In this document: in pieces, positions 45,523-57,271 of the stretch | Numbering within the stretch: the stretch's first letter is position 1 | Layout: every line of letters starts with the position of its first letter | From: Kuschelorhynchus macadamiae | Taxonomy: Eukaryota; Arthropoda; Insecta; Coleoptera; Curculionidae | Reading direction: 5' to 3' | DNA: 64,000 nt | Assembly: GCA_030620095.1 (NCBI GenBank) | Contig: JAUTXW010004471.1 | Location: 1-64,000, forward strand | Translations under genes and position numbers: made by a program | Notes under the pieces: generated by a model | Told to the model about the DNA's origin: nothing | The model's input: only the letters and a program-made list of their open reading frames with translations | Database searches by the model: none

Positions 45523-48415
45523 CACGTCATGTGAGAAGTATGCACGATCATGGAAGAATGCAGAATATAACACAGGTCATACAGATATTAAACATAGACA
45601 GCTTAGGCATTAGCAAGCTTACATAAGGCTAGTTGCGACATTCATCCGCGCTGCCTTTGATCGTACGGGGCCAGTTTTGCGATGTGACGGTGGGAGTAAC
45701 ACCACTCATTTACTAGTTTAGGTCAAAGTTCCAATACAGGGCCGCATATGATATTTTTTGCAATCCTCATATGTACATTCATATGATTACAGAAATAAGG
45801 TAAAGGCTAATCGTATATTGTCTAAGAGCTTTTGAAAATAGCAGTGTTCATACGAATGTGATAGATATAAATTAATCAAGGTTCAAAAGCGATTTTCACA
45901 TGTTCTTCATATATTCAAATTGTTACTCTCTATTTTTTACTATTTTTTTACAAGACAAATTTAACTTTGACGACGTAAAATATTTGTGACATATTAAAAT
46001 TAAAAATAAAATACAAACGGGAACCGGGCAGCCGACAACTATATAACGGTGTATGAATAAATAACGATTTTTTTTAATCTATTCAACGGCAAAATATCCA
46101 TCGAAGATTATAAACGTTAAATATATTTCTTCGTATGTTATTTGGTCTTATTGCACTATTTAATTTAGATATTTGAAAAAATATTCAAAACTCTGTTTTA
46201 GAACAGCTCGTCAAATGTCAAAATTTTCAGGACAAGTGTATACATTTTGTCCAATATACACCTACTTATTTTTTTAATTAAAAATAAATTATGTAAATAA
46301 ATTATATTGTTATAACTTTATATCACCTAATTAAAAATGAAAATTAAAAATTACCCAAACAAAAAATTTAGATTTTGTATATCTATCTAGGGAGCATTAG
46401 TAGTGTAGTAGCAAGTTCTTGAAAAAATATATTTTTAATTTTATTGTTGCCCCTTGTAAAGACTAGGCCTACATACAAAAATAAGACATCTACATTAGAT
46501 GCAAACCTTTAAATTGCACAAAATAATATAATAAAAAATGAATTAAAGTCAACCAAAAATCTTTTGAAATTTAATTAATGAAGAGCTGCGGAAATGACAA
46601 TTGGGTGCAGATTGGATAAGATCAAGGTAATAAAGTAGTCAAAAGACAAATTAAACCGTTATATTTAGTTCCTCATTAAAAATATAAACATTAAAATCAT
46701 AAACATCTGAACAACAATCTTAGTACTTAAAGCTGTTAAAAAGATCATTTTTTTCCTCTTCTGGAATTAAATCTTGTTTCGTTTCAGAGACACTTTTCGG
46801 TGGGATTTAAGCTCTGGAGATCCATGATAATTTTCCGGTTTCCCTTCCCTTGAAACTAAATTTACATTTAAATGGAGGCGATAACGATTGTATCCATTTT
46901 CTTAACTCTCTATCTTATCGGTCCGATTTTTAGCATTTAAATTCTAATACGGCATTCGGTGTTTGCCCTTAGAAAAAAGAATTTAGTTTTTCCTTACTTT
47001 AATAATTCGTGAAGTAGTAGTAATGGAAGGAGTACAATAATCGAACGATTTTTCTAAGTTTTCAAATAAGAATTAATAAAAAAAACTAGATATTTTGATA
47101 TCGAAATCATTTACACCATTCATAAATAAGTCATATCTTTGTTTCATGAATAGGGCCCAAGTTAAGGCCAACACAGATGGATTTGCATAATATATAGCAT
47201 AAGGGTATGTCAAAAACAGTGCACCGCATATTGCATGGCATCTCACACCGCACCTAGCCTGGTTTTTACTTTGCGCAGTAGTGTTCACGTTTATTGTCGG
47301 TACATCGCATTGATGCAGTTCGTTTATTAACTCGGTTCGGTTACCTTTTTAATAAAAAAAATAACTACAATCAGGAATTTTTCATTAGATTTATAAGAAA
47401 CTAAGAAAAAAATCGACATTGATTTTTTTAATACCTGAAAACGAATATATCTACTTTTAATTATATTATAGAAAATCACAATATACAATACGGATGAAAG
47501 ACTGTCAAGTAATTTTAAAATATTGGATAGATTTTTTATAGAAATAACATATTCAATTCCCATGTGCAAGGCGAGGGTACCAGGCTAAGTGCGCACAGTG
47601 GAATATTTTGAACAAGTAGGTGGTAAAAATGTTTCAATAGCTTCCGATGTAGGAAAAATGTTAATTATACCTGGGACAAGTGTAAAAAAGTAAAATGTTA
47701 AGAAATAACTTTGTTACTCTAAAGTTTTAAAAACACTCGAATTGGAAAAAAACAAATTACTAAATGGTAAATAACGTATTTATAAAAATCGAAAACTGTT
47801 AACAATTTGGCGTTTTTTTTGACATATTGACGTTTATATTATGTACATTTATGTTTAAACTTAAATACATTTATACTTTAACTAAATTTAATAATGACTA
47901 ACAATATAAATATACAGTGTGTCCACTTAAGTTGGCCACATATGGGAAACTTTTTTATTACTTAATAATTTTAGGAAAAAAAGTTATTCTTTATAAAAAG
48001 TTCTGCATGTTCCAAAACTTAAAATGTAATCATCAGATATTACATTTTTTCAATCGGATACGAGGTTTGTCAAAAAATTTAAATTTTGCCCAAGAGTAAA
48101 GTACCTTTATATTTGACAATAATGAAAATTGTTATAAGGAAAAGTTGATGAGAACTAAAAATTACGTTCAAATATGCCATTACATCCTTCTACTTAAAAT
48201 TTTGACTTTTACAAATTTAATTAGGTAACTAAGGTCTAAATCAGGAGAGAAGACATTCAGTGACAGTGACACCAAGCGCATCCTTATGGGATTTACTGGT
48301 GTCATCATTATAACCAAATAGTCTTCTCTTTTGATTTCGAATATACATTTACTTGCAATGTTATTGCAGACAAACAGAAAAAATATTTTTCCATGTAATT
48401 GGACGTAATTGCATA
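45523..48415. other. Gene-poor stretch
   Basis: No gene. A segment near 47165-47275 rich in ACCGCA motifs resembles the inverse of 51055-51175 beyond the Transib gene. TACAGTGTGTCCACTTAAGT at 47913-47932 looks like an element terminus. Confidence 0.35.
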
Positions 48416-50512
48416 TTAAAATGTACTGTCATCAGACTCGTCTGCGCTTGCTTCTTCATCAGATAAGTGATCTATAGAATCAGTAAGTGAGGATGCTTTA
48501 ATATCTGGGCATTTTAAGAGAGTAAGAACGTCTTTAGAAAATGTTGACGTTGGTTTTTGGGTCTTTTTCCTATAACTGGTTATTAAAGGATCGGATGATA
48601 TGAGAAGCATTCTAAGTAAGTCTTTATTCGTGGCAATTCTAGATATTTTTTTAGTATTGTGCTCTCTTAATCTTCTATAGCTTTTGTTTAATGCCTCTTG
48701 AGCTTCTTCTGAAAGTTGCCCAATAGGCACTAAACAATTTTTTAGTATATCACTTGCATGGACAAGAATTTTATGCAAGGTAACTGGCATGTAATACCAC
48801 GAATAAAGACTTAAGTAGAGTTCCCTAGTTTCTTTTGCATACTTCTCAAATTGCTCAATATTAACCTCATACCCTGATGAAAGTGCCTGTAAAAGAACGC
48901 AAAACCTAGTTATTATCCTTTCATCCAGACCAGTTATATCTGCACTCTTTTGTGGGTTAAGGAAAAATTTCCTGGCCGTGTTGCCATCATTGGTTGATCC
49001 GAAACCAGGCTTTGGTCTATCTACAATCAATCCCAATTCTGTTTTAAATTTTTTTTGTATTTCGGACTTTTGTCTTTCAATTTCAGCTTTAGATTCACTG
49101 CCTTTTGCTTGCCATGTTTTTAAATTTAATTTGTAACTAATATGTAACAAACACTCAAAGGATCTTATCCATGCATGTAAAGTAGATAGACCAAAGCCAT
49201 AATTCTCAACAATGACAGAGGTCTCGTTTGGCACTAGGTTCATGGTTTTTGGTGTTGCTTTGCAGATATAACAGGTCTGAGAAGATTTGTTACCACTTAG
49301 CGTATTGCATACCTTCCCGTCAATCATCGTCAAAAGAAGCTGATGATGAATATTTATTGAACGGTTTCCATTACTAAAACTTATTTCAGATGGACGTAAA
49401 TTTAAAATTTGGTTCTGAATAACTTTTGTCTCTAAATTCACCATATCATTTGTTTCTTTTGAATATAAAAATTTTATTGGACGGCATAGTTTGGTTGATG
49501 ACGAGTTTTGATTCTGCCAAATATAGGTTTGCGGATCATTGATGGAGTGTAATTTAATAGGCACCAAAGAAAAAGTAAACAAATATTCATCATCAGCTTC
49601 CAAAGATTCATTAAACTTTTGCTTATATCTACTATGCCCAGAACTACCATCGCATCCCCACTTACTAATTAAAATAAGATCACTTACCTGTCTCGATGTT
49701 GAAGCAAAATACTTTAAAACGGATTCTTGCACGATAGACAGACGCTGCGCAGTATGATCAAGTAACGCCTGAAGGTCAATTTCGGCTTTTGTCTCACCCA
49801 CACTAATACATTCGCTTAAAGGACAACATTCATTTTTGGCTTTTTGTAGTTCATTGTATGATGGATATAGTAAATGTCCTCTGTCCCGAGCACTTTTTCT
49901 TAAATGAATATATGATTGTTTTGTCAATCTGCAATCCACGAAAAGAGCTAAGGCTTCTTCTTTGCTGTATTGAGTCACGATCTTGTTTTCCTTTTCCCGT
50001 CTCAAATGCTTAATTTGGGTTGAGCGATTTGGCGATGCCGAAGTTATTTCTTTTAATAACGCCGCTGCATCTCTTTTACCATCACCTCTTAAGGCAACCT
50101 CAGCTGCAAATGTAAGTTCTTCAACACTGGAAGAAAGTAAGTGCTGAACTTTTTTTTTCTTTGATCGATATTTAACTTCTCCGAGTGGCTTTGGTGGTCG
50201 TCCGGATGATCTCGGTTGTTCTAAACCCGTGCATTCATTAGCATCAATCACTTGAAAAAATAAATCATCCCCATCCAACCAGTTTGCGTACTTCTTTAAA
50301 AAATAGTCCATTTTTCTTCCCGACTTTGCCCACCTCTCTTGAATTTTCTTTGAAAAATCGCAAACAATGCCTTTCCACTGCGCATGAGTTTCTTTGTTAA
50401 TGACCCCTACTTGAAAGTTTTCCATTAAAATAGTAAGCAAAGCTTCATGAGAATTTCTCTTTGCAGACTGATGCCATATTTGAAAATACGTTCTCCTAGA
50501 GACGTTAAACAT
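48416..50512 (-). CDS. Transib (RAG1-like) transposase, 698 aa, intact
   Basis: The frame is uninterrupted. GCDGSSGHSRYKQ supplies the first Asp (288), TMIDGKVCN the second (398), and GQLSEEAQEALNKSYRRLRE the Glu (606, aligned to the RAG1 NESGNK block). Cys414-x2-Cys417 (CYIC) and His580-x4-His585 (HKILVH) match the zinc-binding pairs of the RAG1 core. Spacing of 110 and 208 residues fits the family. GFGSTNDGNTARKFF (504-518) is a further shared block. The acidic C-tail is Ser/Asp-rich. A splice acceptor just upstream (TTGTTTTAG, 50523) and a donor TCG|GTAAGA near 50570 suggest a 5' intron, as in copy B. Transib enzymes cut by the hairpin mechanism shared with V(D)J recombinase. Element ends were not identified. 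Confidence 0.85.
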   Translation of the reverse strand: MFNVSRRTYFQIWHQSAKRNSHEALLTILMENFQVGVINKETHAQWKGIVCDFSKKIQERWAKSGRKMDYFLKKYANWLDGDDLFFQVIDANECTGLEQPRSSGRPPKPLGEVKYRSKKKKVQHLLSSSVEELTFAAEVALRGDGKRDAAALLKEITSASPNRSTQIKHLRREKENKIVTQYSKEEALALFVDCRLTKQSYIHLRKSARDRGHLLYPSYNELQKAKNECCPLSECISVGETKAEIDLQALLDHTAQRLSIVQESVLKYFASTSRQVSDLILISKWGCDGSSGHSRYKQKFNESLEADDEYLFTFSLVPIKLHSINDPQTYIWQNQNSSSTKLCRPIKFLYSKETNDMVNLETKVIQNQILNLRPSEISFSNGNRSINIHHQLLLTMIDGKVCNTLSGNKSSQTCYICKATPKTMNLVPNETSVIVENYGFGLSTLHAWIRSFECLLHISYKLNLKTWQAKGSESKAEIERQKSEIQKKFKTELGLIVDRPKPGFGSTNDGNTARKFFLNPQKSADITGLDERIITRFCVLLQALSSGYEVNIEQFEKYAKETRELYLSLYSWYYMPVTLHKILVHASDILKNCLVPIGQLSEEAQEALNKSYRRLREHNTKKISRIATNKDLLRMLLISSDPLITSYRKKTQKPTSTFSKDVLTLLKCPDIKASSLTDSIDHLSDEEASADESDDSTF

Positions 50513-51568
50513 AATTGGTTCTAAAACAAGAAAAAAAACTGTTCCGCATGTTTCCGCAAAAACTAAGAAATCTTACCGAAAAGCTAATGCTCCAGTCCAT
50601 TCAAAAATGCACTCTTCTTTTTGGCAATAGTTGGCCTTTACTATTTTTCATTCACAAATCCGCAAAAAAAAAAGTTTTTTTAATACCTACGATTATCGCA
50701 ACTTATTTTAAACCAAAACTCGTACACTTAACGTCAAACTTTGACCTCGTAATCAAAATGTCACTTTAAACAACATATTTGATTATTTTTAGAAATGTTA
50801 TTGTTCTTGGCATGGCCTTCTATGTAAAAATATAGCTTTAACTTGTAATTGTTTTCGAAAAGAAAAGCAAACGAATCGCATAGGTTTTTAAAAGTTTCCA
50901 GTCTTATCTTTGATAGTTATTGTTCTAAGTGATTTATAATTGTAATTATTGCACTTTTTGGTTAGTGGATAAGTTGTAATTCAACTAATATTGTAAAAAT
51001 TGACGCTTTTTAAAGTAAATTATTACCACCTAGATTTCAGTTTTAGTCCTCTGTGGTGCGGTGCGATGGGCGAGGCGTCTTTATGAACACTTGCATTTAT
51101 GGAAATGGATATATTTGCATCGCAGCTGTATTGGTGTTGAGCGGTGCGATGTGCCTTTGCGGATACACACTAAGTATTCATTCTTAGCAAAAATTTGTCT
51201 GTCAGACACATTTAGATAACGGGTTTTCTCTAACAACATGAATATTCACTAAAATTACTAAACTATCAAAAGCCGACACTATAATTTTAAACCGCCAAAA
51301 TATACAAAAAAATAATCGACCGTCCCGCCAACTCGTGAAAAAATTTTAGTTATCATAACGCAGTACTTGACATCAGTAATATCTATCTATAAAAAAGTCG
51401 TTGGAGAAATGCTGTATAGTGAATATTTTCATTGTAAGAATTACTTGGATATTGTACGTTTCAAGAAGAATCTCTATTACCGATTTTAGAATATTGAAGA
51501 CAGTTCTTGAAAACTGTACTTGACACTACTTATATCGGCTATATCAAGCTGAGAAGCTGAATGTTTTT
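50513..51568. other. AT-rich stretch upstream of the Transib gene
   Basis: It contains the probable 5' intron and untranslated region of the Transib transposase, then a GGTGCGATG-rich segment at 51055-51175. No gene beyond that. Confidence 0.4.
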
Positions 51569-51730
51569 CTTTTCAGAAAATGGCCTACTCTAAAAATAAA
51601 TATAGATCAACAATATCTTATGAAAAACTAAATAACACATCTGTACTGTCAATCGAAAACGATATGACACGATCCATATTGTATTATAAAACGATTCACC
51701 AATACGCGTCGATAAAATGCAGAAAAGGTA
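51569..51730 (+). pseudogene. Possible hAT C-terminal exon remnant
   Basis: A block lies between TTTTCTTTTCAG and a donor-like AAAAG|GTATTT. It encodes MAYSKNKYRSTISYEKLNNT, SVLSIENDMTRSILYYKTIH and QYASIKCRK. SIEN and FA/YAxxKxRK resemble the extreme C-terminus of some hAT transposases. It is short and isolated, so the assignment is tentative. Confidence 0.3.
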
Positions 51731-52330
51731 TTTTAGTTTTAATTTTTTTAGAATACTGTGTTCAAAAATATTTGCTAATTTTATAATACATTTCCTACTT
51801 ACAATTGTTCAGCGTTCTCCTTTTCCATTGTAGTCTAGTAACTGTCAATACGAAATTAAGCTTTTTTAATGTCAAGAAGGTGGGCCACAAATGCAATTAG
51901 CCTAGGGCCCTAAAAACCACGATCCGCCACTGCGCAAGAGTAAATTTTGTATTTTAAAACAGGATGGTTACTTATAAAAAAAAAGAAACTTGAATTTGAC
52001 TATCTACCCAAAACTCACACAACATAATGACAATACTAGAAACGACTTCAGAAGCCATTAATGTTCCCGAACCATCATACACGTGCTGAGGATACGAACT
52101 TTCCGCGATTGAACACTTTTAAAAAAAATCGTCATATATGAAGTAGACTACGAATTTAATAAACATATGATTTTTTTCAAAATGCACACTACATATACTG
52201 TTGTAAATAGAAAAAACGTCTAAGGATTTGTTTAAATCTTTATTTCCATCAGCACTAGTCTATATACGTGCTCTGGAAAAAATATAGGACGGCTTTATTT
52301 GAACAAGTGAATTTTATTTCACGTATGAAA
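51731..52330. other. Non-coding stretch left of the copia element
   Basis: No gene seen. It ends at the left LTR. Confidence 0.35.
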
Positions 52331-52636
52331 TGTTGGAATATTTACAAAAATCAATTCAAATATTATTAAAACAAATGTAATTTATAGATCCGCCGCAAGA
52401 CTAAATATGTTTATGTTTAATAAAGAGCACGAAAGCAATTAAGATTAAGAAGTGCTATGTGTGAATGGGACAGATGGCCTGATTGTTTTCTTAAGAAAGG
52501 CCAAGCATAAGATATAAGTAGAAATAATAGTTAGTCGTTTTTCTTGATACTTTCCTGATTCCTTCTAAGAGCGAATAAATAAGTTTCATTTTAAAGGCTA
52601 ACCACTGTGTAATTATTTTATCCCTATAACCCAACA
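52331..52636 (+). repeat. Left LTR of the copia element
   Basis: It starts TGTTGGAATATTTACA and ends CCCAACA directly before the primer site. It matches the right LTR well only over the first 170 bases. Confidence 0.85.
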
Positions 52637-52657
52637 GGTTATGGGCCCAGGTTACGA
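52637..52657 (+). promoter_or_regulatory. Primer-binding site (initiator Met tRNA internal fragment)
   Basis: GGTTATGGGCCCAGG matches the internal initiator-tRNA-Met site used by Drosophila copia-type elements, directly after the LTR. Confidence 0.8.
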
Positions 52658-52776
52658 AGTGGCTTAATAAAATTCGCGTAGCGCGTAGGATCTAACTGAA
52701 ATAGACTTTTTTAGCTCTTGAAATGAAATTAGGTAGTTATTAGTGACTTGTGAGAAAGTGACTCGAGGTTAAAACA

Positions 52777-53470
52777 ATGGAAAGCAAAAGTACTAAAACA
52801 TTAAACTGTTTTGTGGTGAAAAGTACGGTGTGTAGAAATTTAAAATTAGGGCGATTCTAAATGAACTTAACGTGATAAAAGTGATAGACGCAGAAATACA
52901 TGATCCAATGACTGAAGAGTGGCTTAATCTAGATCGTATTGCGAAAAGTGTTTTGGTGGAGTACCTGTCGGGACTCATTTCTTAGTTTTGCTAAAGAAGA
53001 GAGCACTGCTACGGAGATTTTGCAAAGTTTGGATAACATCTACGAGCGCAAGTGTTAGATCGCAGTTGGCATTGAGAAAAAGATTGCTATGATTAAAACT
53101 ACAAGGTGATACATCATTGATGCTGCATTTTAGGATGTTTTATGACCTGATCGGCGAATTATTAGCAACTGGAGCTAAGTTGGAAGAAACTGACAAAGTG
53201 CCGCATTTGCTACTGACACTTCCGAACTCCTATGATGGTGTTATAACTGCCATCGAAACATTATCTGAGGATAATTTGAGTTTGGCTTTTCTTAAAACCC
53301 GATTGCTTGACCACGAAGTAAAATTGTGAAGTGAGAACAGAAACACCAGCAGCAAAGTTTTCGTATGTGACAAGGCAACAGAAGAAAATTGTCATAAAAT
53401 GCCAAAGCCGCGGTTTCCAAAGCGCCGCACCAAGGTAATCGTTTTAAAATGAACAAAAAGGCAAATGCTA
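52777..53470 (+). pseudogene. Copia gag relic
   Basis: ATG at 52777 begins MESKSTKTLNCF. The later frame (53117-53329) has LIGELLATGAKLEETDKVPH then LLLTLPNSYDGVITAIE, the conserved copia gag segment. A CHHYGSLGHF block near 53465 is the decayed zinc knuckle. It is broken in several places. Confidence 0.8.
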
Positions 53471-53599
53471 AGTGCCATCACTATGGAAGTCTTGGACATT
53501 TTATAATAGATTATTTGTATTTTAAAAAATCACAAGAATACAAACAATCACAAAGACAAAGAACAGTTCAAACTGTGCAGCTAAACCAAAATTAAAAGC

Positions 53600-56500
53600 A
53601 AAGGTTTGCATTTATGCTTGGAAGGCAAAAGTACCCCAGCGCAGACAAAAATAAAGTTTCGTTTATTTTGGATTCTGGTGCTTCCGATAACATTGTTCAC
53701 CGACCGTGGCGAAAAATCGCGAATACATCACAGCAACAAAGAAGGGCTCATTGGGGGTTTTAAGCAACTTGGGAATCCAAAGAACTTTGAAAGATGTGCT
53801 ATACTGCCCGAATATCGCCTAGAATTTGCTTTCAGTGGCAAAAATGCAGACTGCTGGGATGACAATCACCTTTAACGAAAGAGGTGTAGAAATCCGTAAA
53901 GGCGGTAAGATGGTCATGCAGGGTAAGTCAACAAACAGTTTTGATTTGCGTAGAGTTGATCGTAAATATTGAAATAGTAAACAATATAGCTCAGTTTAAT
54001 AAAAACAAACTATGAAATATGGCATCAACGTTTAGGGTACATAAGTAAAGATAAGTTTATTGCTTTAAAGAATAAACAAATGGTCGAAGATATTTCTTTG
54101 ATAAATCATATTACACCTTCTAGTGACTTATGTGAAGCTTGTATAAGTGGAAAACAAGCATGGTTACTTTTTAATAAACATAAAGATAAGAACTATGTCA
54201 AAAGTCCGTTATTTATTGTACACTCTGATGTTTGTGGTCCCATAACGCCATAACAGTTAATCACAACAATTATTTTGTTTTATTTGTTAATCAATTTACT
54301 CACTATTGTGCAACATATCTCGTTAGAAAAAATCAGATACGTTTTTAGTATTTAAGGATTATGTAGCAAAAAGTGAAACACATTTTAATTTGAAAATGGT
54401 GCATTTATATTGCGATAAAGGCGGGGAAGTCTTCGGAAATGAAACACTACCGTATGGAAAAGGGCATTAGTTATCACTTAACTGTTCCACGTACCCCACA
54501 GTTAAACGGTGTGTCAGAGCGTATGATACGTACTATAAGTGAAAAAGCTCGTACAATGGTAAACGGTGCACAGTTAGCTAAGGTTTTCTGGAAGGAGGTA
54601 GTGTTAACTGCTACTTATTTAATAAATATATCCCCGACTAGGACTAAGCAAAATAAAACGCCATACGAATTGTGGCGCAGTAAAAAGCCACAGGTCAAAT
54701 ACTTAAAGATTTCTAGTTCAACAGTTTACGTCCATAATGAAGTAGATAAAGCAGTTTAACGAAAGGTCTTGGAAGGGCATATTAGTAGGGTATGAACCAA
54801 ATGGGAAAGTGTGGGATGTGGAGTCAGAAAAGTTTCTCGTAGTTAGAGATGTTATTATACGCGAGAGTTAAAATAGAGGCCTGTAGGGCAGGTTGAAGAG
54901 GTTCAAGTTCAAAAACCTCAAAGCGACACTGATATGTTACAATCAGTGATTCAGTCTCATAAGTATATTACAGTGAAAACCAGATAGTGGTAAATCTGGA
55001 CCTGTAAAACCTGACAGCGGTAAATCTGGAGCTGTCAAATCAGTTAAGCGTGGGGCTCAAACTAATGTTTCTGACATGGGGTCAAAATCAGTAGTACCTA
55101 GTAGTTCAGACACAGATGAGTGTTCATTTCGAAACAAGCAGACATAGCGTACAAGAAAAAGTTCTAGAATTAAAGGTCTACCCCCTGTCTTGTACAACGA
55201 GGATGCTATACCTGAGTATCTTTTACGTGCTCAATCGATTCTAACAAGGATTCCAAGTTCTTTTCAAGAAATTGAAAATAGGGATGATAGGATAAAATGG
55301 GAACTTGCCATAAAAGATGAAATAGAAGTAGAGAGACCAGAAAATAAAAATATCATTGGTTGAAGGTGGGTATTTTCATTTAAAAATGATGAGCATGGCA
55401 ACCCTATTAAATGCAAGGCTAGATTTAGCAAAGGGTTTCAGTCAGCAATATCTTGTTGATTATAATAAGACGTCTGCACTGGTAGCTAGGATTTCAAGCT
55501 TTAGATTTTTAATAGCTTTTACTAATCAGTATGGCTTAATGGTTCACCATATGGACGTTAAAACCGCTTTTCTAAACGGTAAATTAAGGAAGGAAATTTA
55601 TATCAAGGTTCCCGAAGGAATCAGTAGTAAAAGTAACCAGTAAATAAAGCCTTGCATGGTCTAAAGCAAGCAGCTAGGTACTGGTTTGAAGAGTTTAAAA
55701 GGGCTCTTACAGAAAAAGGTTACACAAATTCTCCGTGGACCGGTGTCTCTGTTTTTTAGATATTGCTCTAGATAGAGGTGACATATCAAAGAATATTTAC
55801 TTTATTTTATATGTTGATGATTTAGTAATAGTTACTGCCGATAATGATTCAATGACAAGTTTCAAAAAGTATTTAATAAAATAGTTTTTTATGGTAGATT
55901 TAAAAGAAATGAAGTTATTTCCTGGTATCAAAATTACTCGTTAAAGTAATAGGATTTGTAAATCAAAGTACGTATGTAAACACTATTTTAAATAAGTTCA
56001 ATATGCATGATTCTAAACCTGTCAATAGTCCAGTTGAGAGTAAATTTCTACCTCGAAGCGTTGAATTTGTAAGAGGCATGTGATGCTTCTTGCCGAACTG
56101 CGAATGTATCTAATGACCTGCACGAGACCCGATTTAAGTGTAGTAGTAAATATTTTAAGTAGATTTATGAGTAAAAATAACGAAGAACTTTGGAAATGCA
56201 TAAAAAGGGCTTTACGATATTTAAAGGGTTCAATGAATATTAAATTAAACTACACACGGGCGGACTATAAAGAATTTGTCGTAGGGCTAGGGTTGATTCT
56301 GATTGGGGTGGCAATGATGGTAATGATAGGAAAAGTACAGGGTATATATTTAAGTTATTTGAAAATTGTACTATATGTTGGAATACAAGGCGCAAAATAC
56401 AGTAGCTGTCTCATCGACAGAAGCTGAGTACATGGCTTTATTTGAAGCTGTCAGAGAGGCAGTGTGGTATTAACATAAATATTGTTAAACCAATAATAAT

Positions 56501-56700
56501 TTATGACGATAATAATGGTTGTATTAGTATCGCTAAAAATCCAACAAGCGATAAAAGGTCTAAACACATAGACATTAAATATCATTTTTCTGGAGAACAA
56601 GTTGAGAAAAAGATAATTGAAGTTACTTAAGTTTCCACAGATAGTCAACTTGCTGATATATTGATGAAACCATTGCCAACACCAAAATTTCTGGAGTTTA
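53600..56700 (+). pseudogene. Copia pol relic (protease, integrase, RT, RNase H)
   Basis: The protease active site FILDSGASDN lies near 53665. Integrase features are IWHQRLG and LCEACISGKQ (54020-54155), then FIVHSDVCGP (first Asp) and GVSERMIRTI (the Glu, near 54510). Reverse transcriptase shows HHMDVKTAFLNG (about 55545) and LYVDDLVIV (about 55810). RNase H shows SSTEAEYMAL (about 56415) and KHIDIKYHF (about 56570). Stops and shifts occur throughout, so no complete polyprotein remains. Confidence 0.88.
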
Positions 56701-56917
56701 GAGTTAAACTAGGTTTAGAGTAAGATTATGGTCGCATTAGGTTTTCCTGGATTTTCCTAATCCTGAGTAAAACTCACAACGAATGTTGGGCCATACTGTA
56801 AGTTTTCCCAGGCGCATTAGGAAGGTATTTAATTAATAATAGAATATAAATGAAGTGAAATGTTAATGAAATAAAATAAGTATAGTTAAGCTTATAGTAT
56901 TAATTTTTGAGGGGGCG

Positions 56918-57260
56918 TGTTAAAATATTTACATAAATCAATTCAAATATTATTTAAACACATGTAATCTATAGATCCGCCGCAAGACTAAATATGTTTA
57001 TGTTTATATAAAGAGCATGAAAGCAATTAAGATTAAAAAGTGCTGTGTGTGAATGGGACGGATGGCTTGGTTGTTTTATTAAGAAAAGCCGAGCATTGGC
57101 TGGATGTTTCTTTACGCCGAGAAAATAGGTGAGTGTCGAGTGGCTTGTCTTTTGTAGGCTGTGGCTGTAATGACTTAAGATGGCCCAACTGCGGTTAGTT
57201 TCTAAAAACCAAAGATTCACTTCTTCCGGAAACACAATTACACAATTATTGTGTCAAACA
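56918..57260 (+). repeat. Right LTR of the copia element
   Basis: It begins TGTTAAAATATTTACA after a G-rich tract and ends TGTCAAACA. The first 170 bases match the left LTR closely; the remaining half does not align with it. Confidence 0.7.
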
Positions 57261-57271
57261 TTATACGACCC

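Larger units (their letters stand above)
52331..57260 (+). mobile_element. Copia-type LTR retrotransposon, decayed, 4.9 kb
   Basis: LTRs of 306 and about 343 bases bound the element. An initiator-Met-tRNA-type primer site follows the left LTR and a purine-rich tract (GAGGGGG) precedes the right one. Interior order is gag, protease, integrase, reverse transcriptase, RNase H, the copia (Ty1) order. Many stops and frameshifts make it inactive. No matching 5-bp target duplication was seen (TGAAA left, TTATA right). Confidence 0.92.

Noticed and set aside
47913..47932. TACAGTGTGTCCACTTAAGT as the end of the intact Transib element
   Set aside because: Its inverted partner was not found beyond 50512, and it does not begin with the CACNNTG-type start expected of Transib, so no boundary was called.
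48416..50512. Interpretation as a host RAG1 immune gene
   Set aside because: Insects lack RAG recombinase. Two further dead copies nearby show this is a mobile Transib element.
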